This document shows positions 10,954 to 23,000 of a stretch of DNA of 64,000 nucleotides, piece after piece; the stretch's first letter is position 1, and every line of letters starts with the position of its first letter. The notes under the pieces were generated by a model, which searched no databases, was not told the DNA's origin, and saw nothing but the letters and a program-made list of their open reading frames with translations. The stretch is taken from positions 1,178,001 to 1,242,000 of the forward strand of contig WJXW01000001.1 of NCBI GenBank assembly GCA_015832175.1, given 5' to 3'. A program made the position numbers and the translations under genes. The stretch comes from Paraphaeosphaeria minitans (lineage: Eukaryota; Ascomycota; Dothideomycetes; Pleosporales; Didymosphaeriaceae).

Positions 10954-12640
10954 ACCTCTCTATTGATCAAAGACAACAAAGCTTTGCGTTCGAAAGTAGC
11001 TGGAATGATGAATCAGACGGGACTGAAGTGTTCTGAAAGTCTAGGATGCCTGAATTTGACGAGAAATTTCGGAAGAAGTGATAAGGTAAGACTGATCCCT
11101 ACTGAGTAATGAGCACTTCGCAAGCTTTGGTCTCGAGGGATGCTTGACGTACATATCTATCGTTGCACGCAAATAACTTCACCTGAATCACTACATTGCT
11201 GAGCAACAGGCGTCGTTACGCCAAGAGGTTGTGGAGTTTGTGCATAGGTACTACTGCCTTGCAAACAAAATATGATTATAAATGTCTGTATACTCCGCAT
11301 TTGGTTAGTCGTATTGTTAACCCAGCTTCTCGAGTAGTGTGTTGGTCCAGGTTCGCGGAGTATTATGAGGTGACACCTTGAGCTTCATGTGCACAGAAAA
11401 TGTGCCTGCCCCAGCCTCGCTCCTTTGTGCACTCTGGGTGACGAGCATCCCGTTAGGTAACTCGGGAGGGGTACCCTGCTTTAGGCTAATATATCTCTAA
11501 GTCTTCACGGAGATATGCGCTACATCAGGGCTCGATTGAGTCTACACTTGAAGATCCTGGGAAGTTGAGGGGTAGGTAAGACGGCATCTCGGCAATTGAT
11601 CGAAGGACGTTGAGTGTTCGAAAGCTCATAATGAAGCAACGACCACTACATATTTTGTGAGCAACATAGTCTGAGGTGAGGATTGAAGTGTGACTTCTGA
11701 ATATTGAGCGATTAGGGCGCGTTCTTTAACACAATAAATGACATTGTGCCTAGCTAATGTAGATATTCATTTTAACTTGAGCAGCGATCGTCTAGGCTAG
11801 CTACATCGATCAAACCCAAGGTTGATGTTGAGTTTGTCATGATGGAAGGGCTGTACGTGTGCCGCTCGGTTTTTCAAATCTCATCAGTGTTAACGACGCC
11901 AGAAGTACTGTGCAGAGATCGTCCGATGCCGTGCATGTGCTTAAGTGCTAAGAAATTGTGACTTAAGAAAGTCCGCATTCAAGATATCAGATCCGTTTGT
12001 GACGAGCGGGGATTAAGACTTAACAATCTTACCGCTGTCTATAACATTTTACTCTGTCGTGATAGAGAGTAATTGCACTGTCGTCAATTACGATACGATC
12101 TTCGATCTTTAGCCTAAAGGCGATCACTCAATTTTTCTGAAGCTTTCGCGATGCTTAGTTGGTGACTACCTACCGCCTTTGGTACGGTAGCATCTCCGTC
12201 CACCTAATGGCCAACTCTCCGCATTGCTGGTGTCGGTGTCCTAAAACATGTCATCGGGGCCAAACCAACTCAAGACCATGCGAGCTCGTAGCGCCCTTAT
12301 GAAATGCGTATATCTTGTTGCCGGCTTTGGCTCCTCCTGCTTGAACACTCGCTTCTGTGACTTGAGCTGATCGCAGCGTACATTCGACTATTTGATTAGA
12401 TCATGAGTGCGGTGAAGCCTAGACGATCCGATGATATTAGGGCGAAGTTGTCCTTCAATAACATTACCAACGGATACGATTACGAGCACGGTCTCACGGG
12501 GGAACAGTATGCGGGGATGGATTGTACTACCGCCTCTCACCTTACTTCCTGATATAGAAATGTGCTCAACAGTTGATTGGAGCAGAAGACAGGCTTTGAC
12601 AGAATGCTCTCCCTCAGCACCAAGGGCTTGCTCAACGGCA
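10954..12640. other. Gene-poor, probably decayed DNA
   Basis: About 1.7 kb in which only very short open frames occur, with nothing recognisable on either strand. It separates the broken lactonase from the sugar-transporter relic. Confidence 0.5.
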
Positions 12641-12649
12641 GGGTAAGAG

Positions 12650-13545
12650 GCGGATACCTCACATCTATGGTGGGCTTCGGAGCTTTCAGAGCATTCTTTC
12701 TCTTAGGATACGACCGTAAACCTGAATTCAAAGCCTGAAAATAGAACAAATCTGACATGCCATGAAGCCGAAGTTATGAGTGGAACAATCACTGAGCCAT
12801 TTTTTAACCTTTCCTCGGCATGGAGCCCGAGAACAAGTCAGACGCAATACAAGCTCTCGTCATGGCTATCTACAAGATCAGCTGTCTCATCGACGTAGGT
12901 GATATCGTAGCCTTTGGTGACAAAATTAGGCGTCGTTGCGCTGTCGTTATAGGCGCTCACGTTATTCTCGTCGGTGCTGCGATTAAGACTTCGTCTTTTG
13001 GGCTGGCGCAGATGATAGTAGGTGTTGGACTGGGCATCAGTTGGACCAAAGTGCTGGCTGACTATCAATAGGTTGGCTCCATTGTAACAGACGCTGGGTA
13101 CGGTATGAAAACCAGAACGATATCTGTTTGGGAGTGAGATGGCACCACCAAAGATCCGTGTAATTTTTGTGTTGCTTATAGGTGCGCTCATCACCGCGGG
13201 GATCATGCTCACATACTGGTTTGACTACGGATTCTGGTTTGTTACGCAGTATGGAAGCTTCCAGTGACGGTACTCTAAACTATCCGCTTCCCAAAGGAGG
13301 AGTTCGAACTGAAATGTACCAACAGCTTCCCAACTGCTTTCAACTGTGTCTTCGGTGTCATTGCGATATCAGCGGGGCTCCTGTAAGTATATTAGCGACG
13401 CCCGCCGTATGTACCACTCATTGAATCTAGGTGCCTGAAAGTCCTCGCTGGTTGCTGAAGAACTGCATAGAAGAAGAGGCCGCGGGGATCATGGGCTTTT
13501 TGCACGAATCGGATGCAAACAACCCTGAGGTCTAGGAAGACATTA
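12650..13545 (+). pseudogene. MFS sugar (hexose) transporter relic
   Basis: Fragments of one transporter lie in order on the plus strand but in changing frames. VGFGAFRAFFLLGYDR near 12670-12717 matches the first membrane helix of fungal sugar porters. IQALVMAIYKISCLIDVGD and GDKIRRRCAVVIGAHVILVG near 12850-12980 match helices 2-3 with the degraded GR-[KR]-x-G-RR motif, followed by GLAQMIVGVGLG. VPESPRWLLKN at 13431-13463 is the diagnostic sugar-porter PESPR motif. A fossil intron with GTAAGT and CTAG ends (13383-13430) still precedes it. Stop codons and shifts interrupt every segment, and the second half of the protein is not recognisable. It is non-functional. Confidence 0.7.
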
Positions 13546-14330
13546 AATAGATCAACGAAGTGAATGATATCACAATTGGAGGAAAACCAGTGGATGGCAG
13601 TTGGAACGGCGCAATCGCTGCCACAGTATTTATTTCGTCTATGAATTTATGATACCGCTTTTGCGATAGGGTGATTGGGTGTAACATGGCTCTATCTGGC
13701 AGAGATTACGCCTATCCAAATACATGCGGAGATGACTGGATCTAGTACTTGTTTGAATTGGTGCGTGTACTGTTACAGTACCATTTTATACTAACCGTGG
13801 TGTCACATGCCGTTCAATTATGCAGTCGCACAAATGGCACTAGTTATGGTCACCAAAATGACCTGGAAGACATACATCGTATAAAGTATTGGACGGGGAT
13901 TATGGGATGATGCACGCTCTCTCTTGAACGGGTAGTGCTGTCATCGGTGATGGAATACCTAAGAATTGCGCAATGGTCAGTGAGTTTTTATACCTACCGT
14001 ACTGTGATTATCTAGGTATGAAGACCGCATTGCAATACAGTTTCCAGGCAGGTTCAGTATTGTTTATGACGATTTCGAAGCAACAGAAGCTAGGCATGAA
14101 GAACAACCGAGCACGTGCACAAGAAAACGGAAAGCAATGCACCATGAGCAGAGATTGATGGGATGCAATGCAGTGTCTGCGCTCAGATCGCCAACGAAGC
14201 AGCCCCGCTTCTTCCGACGCCGCTCGCCAAGAACGGGGCTCGGCGCTCGAACAGGCTTGTCAACTGCAGGTTGCCCGCCACTCCTGACCACTCTATCTTA
14301 ACGATACATGACTATAACGCGATTGCGAGA
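13546..14330. other. Decayed DNA between two relics
   Basis: 785 nt, probably including unrecognisable remains of the transporter's 3' half. Only 60-75 codon open frames, with no motif. Confidence 0.4.
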
Positions 14331-15873
14331 ATGGGAGCCAAAACACCCGACGGTCATCACTAGGGACCCAATGGTATCGCTTGACATATCGGCCATTCCA
14401 TCAAAGGTTAACACGTGAGCAGAGTCCGCCGTCCACTCTGCAATTGCCTCTATCAACCCTCCCAAGCCAGCTGCAGCAAGCGGGCTTCTTCAAGGTACCC
14501 TCGAAGGGGAAGACGAAGGTGGGTGGTCTTGTTCCTGATTTACTATGTTCATGCTTAATGTGTGTTTTGCCAGATGGAGACGACGACGATGCTAGAAGCG
14601 GAGCTGATGGGGAAGTGACGGACGCCAAAGAGGGCCAAAAGAAGGAAAGGAAACGCAACAAGGAGAAGACGAAGGGTAAGATGCCTGCGAATCAAACAAT
14701 CCCTCCCCGAGTTGCCTTGTCCAACCTTTTCCCGGACATGCAATTTCCCACGGGTGAAGTTGTGGATCGTGTTGTTGAAGAGAACCTGCAACGCACTACG
14801 GCCGAAGAGATCCGCCACCAAGCCGTTCTGGACGACATGGACGACGAGTTCTTGAGCGACTACCGTAAGGCTGCCGAGGTGCATCGCCAGGTCCGAAAGC
14901 ATGTGCAGACTATCGCAAAGCCGGGCATAACCATGACCGAGCTTGCACAAGAGATAGAAGACGGTGTGAGGGCGCTTGTTGGCCACCAAGGTCTCGAGAC
15001 GGGCGATGCTCTTGAAGTTGGCATGGGTTTTCCCACAGGGCTTTGTTTAAACCACATTGCTGCACACTGGACACCGAATTTCGGGAACAAGGAGGTGGTC
15101 CTGAGGAATGACGACGTTCTCAAGATTGACTTCGGGGTGCACGTTGGTGGGAGAATTGTTGACAGCGCTTTCACATTGGCGTTCAATCCTGTGTACTGTG
15201 TACGATCCCCTACTTGAGGCAGTAAGAGCGACCACCAACACCGGACTGAAGGAAGCTGGTACTGATGCCCACATGGACCATCTGAGCGAGGTTATGCAAG
15301 AAGTGATGGAGAGCTATGAAGTCGAGATCCAAGGGAAGACTGTCCCCGTGAAAGCCGTTCGCAACATTACCGGTCACAACATCTTGCGCTACAGGATCCA
15401 TGGCGATAAACAGGTTCCTTTTTACAAGACGAAGACAAGCCAACGTATGGAAGAAGGCGACATTTTTGCTATCGAAACTTTCGGCACTACAGGCAGAGCT
15501 CGAATGATGGACGATATTGGCATTTAGGGGTACGGTCGTAACCAGAACGTGAGCACTGCGGGCCTTCACCATGTTTCTGCTAAGTCGTTGTTAAAGACGA
15601 TAGATGCAAATTTTGGCTCGATAGTCTTTGCTAAGCGCTACCTTGAACGCATCGGTGTCAAGAACTACCATCTTGGCATGAGATCGCTGGTGCAGCACGG
15701 TGTAGTTGAGTCATACGCGGCACTAGTCGACATCCCAGGCTCATATGTGGCCCAGTTTGAGCATGTAAAGAATACCCATGCAGTACGATTGATCACTTGC
15801 TAACCTTGCGTTGTAGACTGTGTTACTGCGTCCTAATTGTAAAGAGATCGTCTCTCGTGGCGACGATTATTGA
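14331..15873 (+). pseudogene. Methionine aminopeptidase 2 copy, inactivated
   Basis: Nearly all of a fungal MetAP2 can be followed. It starts [10 protein letters not shown] at 14331 but meets TAG at 14361. After an acidic/basic low-complexity stretch and a 55-nt intron (14519-14573), the pita-bread domain runs [37 protein letters not shown] (His ligand region), [18 protein letters not shown] (two metal aspartates), then [17 protein letters not shown] and [11 protein letters not shown] tandem 7-bp duplication (TGTGTAC twice, 15190-15203) shifts the frame after NPVY. A TAG at 15525 interrupts the last third. The final 52-nt intron (15765-15816) and the C-terminus LLRPNCKEIVSRGDDY are intact. 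MetAP2 removes initiator methionine, so a working copy must exist elsewhere; this looks like a decaying paralogue. Confidence 0.85.
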
Positions 15874-17092
15874 TGCTGGTCGAATATTGAAACGGGATGT
15901 ACGAGTCACATGCATCCCTTGGCTGGGTAGATGCGCCTTGGACTTCAACAGCCACGGTAGTATGCACGGTTACAGATTTTTGAGAACCTGGGATGACGAA
16001 ATACCACGATTCAACATCGCACTCGCTTCTTCAACTCCACTAAAGTGATATTCTGTCTTTTAGCGGGGGTTGACACAGGTCAGGGATAAAGAACATTATA
16101 TGACCAATTTTCGGCGAGAAGGTGAAAGATCAAGTGAGAATAAGCCGACTAGGTATATGCGTCAAATGTTATGCACACGAATCGCCAATGCGTCAATGAA
16201 AAGGAAGACAAAAAGTCCACACCTGAACCGTATCAAGCTCATTGAATTTGACACACGAGTCCACTGATGTGCCGTAGGCAGGCGGGATGGTGTTACGAAT
16301 GCACTATTGGAGGCTGCACGAGAAAGGGAGTACTGAGAATGCCGAAGTCCGATGGCACGCTCAGCCTAGTCTAGAAAGAAGCTGCTTGATGCCGCCCTAT
16401 GAATAGACGACGGCTTTTAAATACTAAAGGACAGAATGAAGGGTACTTGACTGGTCATACCAACAGCAGCGTCCCGAAATAGGCGAGCGGTTGCCGGTTG
16501 GTGAGCCCACTCAACATGATTGGCTGCTGAAGCGCATACTGTGTTGCGACCATAAGTAGCCCCAGTGGGGACGCTCGGAGTGGTGTTTCGGTACACTGAT
16601 CGGTGGAGCTTTGACGCGATAATATATTGATTCCCCCTCATAAAATATGGGGAGATGCTGAGGTTCCTACTTCATAGAGGAAATTGCTAGCTAATCTAGG
16701 TACTTTGTTACTGTGTATACAGTACTAGAGGACTCTGGCAGTTTCGGGGTGCAGGGGGGTGAAACAAGGCCCCACTGGGACTACTTATGGTCGCAACCAC
16801 AGTAGCTCCAATATCTATCCGCACCCATTATCCTTGTCGATGACAGCACTAGGAATACAGTTCGTCGGTCAAACATGACCGCATATTAGAATTACAGTAA
16901 GAGCTAAAAGATACCATGTTGAGCTCGACACCGAAATGGCTCTGGTGCCCGTACTTGGTACCCGCTCCCCAGCGCAGGAACCGCTGGTTATGGCATGCAT
17001 CTAGTGAGCCTAGTTGATAGCCGTGCTATGTTGGCGCGACTATGGCGTACGGCAAGTGGAGAAGCCTGTGTCCAGCTCCTGGAAGTGCCGTG
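15874..17092. other. Gene-poor stretch
   Basis: About 1.2 kb without recognisable genes. The last few hundred bases must hold the promoter of the secreted protein gene at 17167. Confidence 0.5.
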
Positions 17093-17098
17093 TATAAA
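17093..17098 (+). promoter_or_regulatory. TATA-box-like element
   Basis: TATAAA lies 69 nt upstream of the ATG at 17167, a plausible spacing for a fungal core promoter with a short leader. Supported only by sequence and position. Confidence 0.45.
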
Positions 17099-17166
17099 TG
17101 GCCTCGTCAATTCAGGCATACAGTAGAGATCATTCGTTTCAATTCTCATTGCTCCCATCGCCCATC

Positions 17167-18453
17167 ATGGCACGTGTACGCTCACTTCGCTTGGTCACTG
17201 TGGCTTCTCTTCTTGTACTGTCAGCCGCAGACCCCAACAGTGTCTGCTATTCGTACGGTGTCGACTATGTTGACGAGGGAAGCTACTTCATCAACGGCAA
17301 CTCGAGCGAACCTTTCACCTGCGTTTCGACCTTCCAAGGATGTAACGAGGGCCCTGATACTGCAGAGATCTTATTCGTTGACCCGAATAATGAGGAGTAC
17401 CTTTGCTCAGAAGTCCAGACTACGCCTGACGACACGCCAATGTTGTCGACATGTCCTTTCACTAAGAACGAGATGATCTCTGGTCACAACATAATCTTGG
17501 TGATTGGAAATAACGACGACGGAGAGCCATTCGCCTGGCAAAGAGGTCAGTACGCTATCTCAATTACATTGAACATGACACTCATGGCAGGCATAGACAT
17601 CTATCTCACCGTGGGAACGCAAGCCACAACCACGTACACGCCCACAGTGACTTATAGTATTACTTCCACGCCAGTGGTCACTGTGACAACGACGTCTACA
17701 CTAGACGTTACGTCAACCTTTAAGAACACTCACGTTGTTACCCTGCCATCTGCGACGGCGAAAAAGACACAGTCCATCACACCCCCAGCAGTTTTCACAA
17801 CGAAAACGAAGACAATGACTCGTACGCGACTGGCATGGACCAAGCAGCTGAGCATCAAAACAGAAACCAGTACTGAAGCTTGCATCACTCCTGCGCCATG
17901 GTCGCATAAGCCGGACAAACCTTGCTGGTACTCGCCCACTCTTGTTCATCCTGCCGCCCTGGAGACTCCAGCCGCATATACGATTCAACATAGAAACATG
18001 CGCAAGTTTGACCGAGCCGTGTCTATCACATACGCTCGCGCTCGTATTGAGGCGGCCAAGGCTCGACGCGACCAAAAAGCCAGAGCAGACCAGTTCGACA
18101 AGCGAGCCCCCGATGTCCCAACAATAACAGTCAACGCCACATTGCCTGTGAATGTTACAATTACCATCACTGGCAGCCCGATCACCACCACTGAGTCTAC
18201 GGCTGTTTCATCCACTACCACGATCACACTGCCACCGCTGACGGTATATTCTGGAAGATACACACCCGTCACAACGCTGCCAACGCCGACAAAGACGCGT
18301 CTCGCCTTCGCACGTACGACCACCACTACCACCAAGACAATCCGTGCTACTTTCACGAAGACAATTGTGGTAACGCCAGCAGCATCGTTGAAAACTTGTA
18401 GAAAGCAAGGAGGGCACTACTGGAACGGTTGGGACTGGTTTTCACGTTGGTAA
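17167..18453 (+). CDS. Secreted Thr-rich surface glycoprotein with dibasic processing site
   Basis: Single exon, 428 aa. It begins MARVRSLRLVTVASLLVLSA, a clear signal peptide with cleavage expected near SAADP. An upstream in-frame ATG (17098) would bury the signal. Residues about 25-150 form a Cys-containing, Asn-glycosylatable domain (SVCYSYG, CVSTFQGC, CSEV, STCPF), possibly disulphide-linked. The remainder is Thr/Ser/Val/Pro-rich with repeats of the TTTYTPTVTYS and VTVTTTST kind, typical of O-mannosylated stalks. FDKRAPD near residue 315 is a good Kex2 KR site, suggesting maturation into two chains. The C-terminus ends WNGWDWFSRW without a GPI signal. I do not recognise the family. It probably acts at the cell wall or outside the cell, and it is intact between decayed regions. 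Confidence 0.7.
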   Translation: MARVRSLRLVTVASLLVLSAADPNSVCYSYGVDYVDEGSYFINGNSSEPFTCVSTFQGCNEGPDTAEILFVDPNNEEYLCSEVQTTPDDTPMLSTCPFTKNEMISGHNIILVIGNNDDGEPFAWQRGQYAISITLNMTLMAGIDIYLTVGTQATTTYTPTVTYSITSTPVVTVTTTSTLDVTSTFKNTHVVTLPSATAKKTQSITPPAVFTTKTKTMTRTRLAWTKQLSIKTETSTEACITPAPWSHKPDKPCWYSPTLVHPAALETPAAYTIQHRNMRKFDRAVSITYARARIEAAKARRDQKARADQFDKRAPDVPTITVNATLPVNVTITITGSPITTTESTAVSSTTTITLPPLTVYSGRYTPVTTLPTPTKTRLAFARTTTTTTKTIRATFTKTIVVTPAASLKTCRKQGGHYWNGWDWFSRW

Positions 18454-20080
18454 TTTGCGTTGCATGTCTTATTACGTATATCCGCTTGTTCACTCTATAC
18501 CATTTCATGAGACAAACAGTAATAATAAGCCTAATTTGATAGTACGCGTCCACAATCTATCAGGCCACAATCTGGCTTCTAGAAGAACTGTGGTGTTGAC
18601 CTTCCAACGTGAACTAATCGAAATCCTAAAGTCTCCAATTAAACATCTAGGTACCTTCACAATAGCAAGTAGATAGCGATGAACAACATCGTATAGAAGG
18701 CAACTGTCTATCAGAAAATTTATATATGGTGTTCTGCTCTCACCCGGACGTCAACCCCGATCCATGATTGTGTGAATCCAAGATACCAACAATTGACTGC
18801 ACTAGACGACATGGCGCTAAATACGAGAGTAGGACGCCGATTTCAATAATATCCCCCCTGAGCTTACATGCGACGCTTCGACATGCGGGAGAAGACTCTG
18901 GTCGCCTATCGTACCAAAGTTTGGTGCCGAGTCGGTACCGCATCTAGGGAATCCAGGGGCAGTAAGAGTCCCTAGCTAGCTATTCTCTATACTAGCATTT
19001 AAATGGACTTGCGCGATTAATTAACCCAAGTTGCGTTATAATGTGTGAACGTCTGTCGGCTCCGTGAATAGTCTCAGAGCCGCAGGCTCCCCGCACGTTC
19101 CGAGATATTGGGCACCCAGGGCACGCGGCTAAGTGATCGCTAGGTAGTCTAGCTCATCAACTAGCCAACACGGCTGGTTAGCCCCCGTAAAATATCTTTT
19201 CAGAGTTGTTTCAACCTGGCGTACCTATGCAAGTTCAGGACTAGCAGCCGCGGCCTGCCCCTCCACCCAGAGCATCACCCGTCGTCCATCGGATCCCGAG
19301 CTATCTCACCCGTGAAAACGTCAAATCCCAATTTAGCAACAGTAAACCGAGCCGCTGCACTGTAAACATTGCGTCAGACCACGTGCATTACCTAGGTCCC
19401 CTCTGCCTGGGTCCGTGGACAGCTTACAACCACGTGCCCTTCAGCGCGCCTTGTTCCGTCCATACTACCTTTATGATTTTTACTGACCGGAATATCCGGT
19501 TATCTTCACTGGAAGTGAGCGTACTAAACCGTGAGGGGAACGCCATCAGCGTGGCCCGCTACGTAAAGCTTTAGAATGTGTGGAACATAGGTAGTGAGTG
19601 TCAAGAGTGTTGTGAGGTGCCTAGCAAATGAGACTTGTCCATGGCGACTTTGCCTGCATCGCTACACGTCCACCCAGCGGAATTGTCTCTCCTCAAATCC
19701 GCGTTCTCCCCTTTGTGCTGAAAAACTGCAGGCGCCAGCACCTCTTCAATGTACGCGCTCGATAAATTAGATGCCTCAATGATGAAAAGACAACTCCTGA
19801 AATTAGCCTGCAGTATGAAGCAGGATGCTTGTTATCTGATGATTCTGCAATGATTTATGACGATCAGAACGTCCGATTCGAAAGGACGAGTGTGCTCACC
19901 CAAAAGCCAAAAAGCTTCACTATGTGACAAATGCAATCCAAAAAATCAAGTCGCTGCCCTCTTCAAACATTTCCTGGCCCAAAGCCCAACTCCGTCCACA
20001 CCATGAAACCATCGAAACCCGCTTGAAGAAGCGATAATACACAAGAGCGAGCGTCACGGACAGATATGTTGTAAGGCAAC
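18454..20080. other. Gene-poor stretch downstream of the secreted protein and PRP5
   Basis: 1.63 kb between convergent 3' ends. Only scattered open frames up to about 73 codons, none recognised. Nothing else seen. Confidence 0.5.
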
Positions 20081-23000
20081 CTAGACAACACTATAGCGTC
20101 CAGTTGCCCCGCGTGGAGCATCATCGGAAGACATGGTTGCCTCCTTAAGAAGTCGAGTGATCTCCATCATGGCGTCAGTAACCACGTTCTCATTATCTCC
20201 CTCGACAAGGATATATAGCTTGGGCAGATCGGTCTCTCCAGGTTCTTTGCCTGGCGGATAGAAGTTGCCCTTGGTAGTGATAGAAACGCCAGTCGTATCC
20301 AAGATCTTGACAACGTTGGTGCGGTTGGTGACAGCCCATCGCGCTTTCTGTGGGAAGTCGTTGATTTCGATCGTTGAGTGGAAAGCACCGGCATCTGGGC
20401 CCTTGTTGTCAATGGGCTGACCGTGATGGATCATACCCTTCTTGCTCAAGCGGCCATCTACCTTGCTTGCTGCTGCCAAGGCCCTCTCTTTGGCCGTCAT
20501 GGGTTTCGTTGGACCAGTAGTAGCAGGACGTTCGGTCTTGCTCACAACGATCTTGCTGGTGAGGAGGCGCTTCCATGCTGGTTCATCGGCTGCAGGCTCA
20601 GCGTCTTTGCCCGCCGCGGTGGTTGCAGATACCACTTCGGGCAAATTCTTCAGAGCGGGCAACTCCGGTTCGTCATCACTGACATCCTCACCTTCGATAT
20701 GATGTGCACGCTTCTCTCGCCTTTTCTCCATGGCGCGTGCTGCATCGAGCTTATCAAGACCTTTGCCGCCAAACCCGGGATCGAACCACTTCTCCTCGCC
20801 AGCTTTGATCTTAGCCTTGAAGTCCTTTGAAATCTTCTGGAGGTCCTCAGGGACGTCCTGTCCACTCTCCCTCAAGGCCCTAGCGACGTGCATAGTAAAC
20901 CGTTCTTCACCTGGGATTTGGATAAGTGTAATGGCTGTTCCTTTGTTGCCAGCACGCCCCGTACGTCCGCAGCGATGGACATAGTCCTCTAAGTGCGTCG
21001 GGCAATCGTAGTTGAACACCATGGCCAGATTGGGAACGTCCAATCCACGCGCAGCAACAGACGTAGCAATCAGGATGGGTAATACGCCCTGCTTGAAGTC
21101 GTTAATCGCCTCACTACGATCCGTCTGATCCTTAGCGCCGTGAATCGTATTTACACCGACATACTTCGCCTTCATAAGCTTGTGGAGAAGATCCTCGGCC
21201 GTCTCCTGTCGCTCGACAAAGACAAGAATTTGGGCATTCTCATCTTTGGAAAACAAGAGACCGAGTTGTCTGAGGAGCTCTTTGATCTTAGGATCGTGGC
21301 CTGGCGATACTATAGCCACTACTTGGTGAACTTCCTTGGTAACGACACTTCGACCTCCGATTATCACTTCAGCGGGATTTGTAAGCCCCTTCTTTGCCAA
21401 AGCGTTGATGTTCTTGGGCATAGTGGCAGAAAAGAGAATTGTCTGCCGATCTGGCCGAATGTTGGCCATGATTTTCATGACCTGTGGCTCGAAGCCCATG
21501 TCGAACATGCGGTCAGCCTCATCAAGAATCAAATAGGTGACGCGCCTAAGGTTGAGAACACGGCCCGAGTTGCTCTGAAGCAGGTCAATAAGGCGACCGG
21601 GAGTTGCGCAAAGCACGTGTATGCCACCACGCTTAATCATCGCGATTTGCTCTGAGATGGGCGAGCCTCCATATGCGCAAGCAATATGCAGGTTCGACGC
21701 CTTGAGGAAAGGCCTCAACTCTTTGCCGATCTGATCGGATAATTCTCGAGTGGGGGCCAGGACCAGAGCGATCGGACCATCTGAAGGCTTGAGAGGTTGC
21801 TGATCCAGAATGTGGCGAATCATGGGGATTCCGAAAGCAAGAGTCTTTCCGGACCCAGTCTTCGCTACTCCGATGAAATCCAGGCCGGACTCAGCCATAG
21901 GAATAGCTTGTGCTTGGATCGGCGTAGGCTTTGTGAAACGCAGCTTACCGAATACGTCCATCGTCTGCTGCAAGAGACCCATTTGTGCCCATTTGGTGAC
22001 AGGGCGGGGCACGTTAGCACCTTTGACGATAATCCCATCAAGTTCGAAGCGAAGATTGCGTACTTCTTCCTCAGTCATGTTGGCGATTTCCGTAGGCTCT
22101 GTGTAGAATTTCTTACGGAAAAATTCGTACTCAACTTTAGAATGGTCGGTGATGGGAACCTCCTTCTTCCTCTTCTTGGTAGCAGCGAGTGCCAGGAGAT
22201 CCTCGCCTTCGACAGCAGTCAGGTCCGGTTCGTGGTCTTCGTCAAACATAGTTTGGCCTTGGGGTCGACCCCTGCTTGGCTGTGTCTCTGACAGGCCTGC
22301 CATGAAGGCGTCGAGGGGATCGATGTCGTCTTCTTGAACGCCTGCGACTTCGTCAACGTCCATCTTTTCCACGGACTCTTCTTCGGTGACTTCTTTCATC
22401 TGCGCATCTTCGTTCGCCATTTCAGTACGGCGCTTCTCGAGTTGAGCCTGAATCTCAGCAGCATTATCCCCTTCAGGGCTGTCCATGTCGTCCATGACGT
22501 CGTCTTCCTCAGCATCGGGTGCATCGGGTGACTGGTCAAGCGGGGTGAAATCGGGAAGCGTCTGAAGTGAACGTTTGCCCGTGCTCTCTCCGTCGTCCAA
22601 AAATGCCTTCTTTGCTGGCTTAGCCGCTTCTTTGCAGAGTGTAGCTTTGTTCCCGAAGGAGCCGATTTTACCCTTTGATTTGGACGCCAGTCCAGCTCGA
22701 TCTGTGCAGGTGAGTAAGTGACTGGTGACAGAGACGCTGTACATACTGGAGACTGCAGCACCATTCCTAGGGGCACTGTTAACCTTAGCGAAAGGCGCCG
22801 GGGTAGCGGTCTCGGCGAGCTTGAAGGGCTCCTTCGCCTTGGCCTGCTTAGGCTTCTTCTCGCCACCAAGTTTTGAAGGAGCTGTAGCTTTCATAAGAGC
22901 TTGCTCTGCAACACTTGTAGAAGGAGCCGAAGGAGCTGCCGGCGTGGCGGGCGTAGCGGGCGCGGGCGACGAACCGCCAGCGGGGCTGTCAGTCTGTGGC

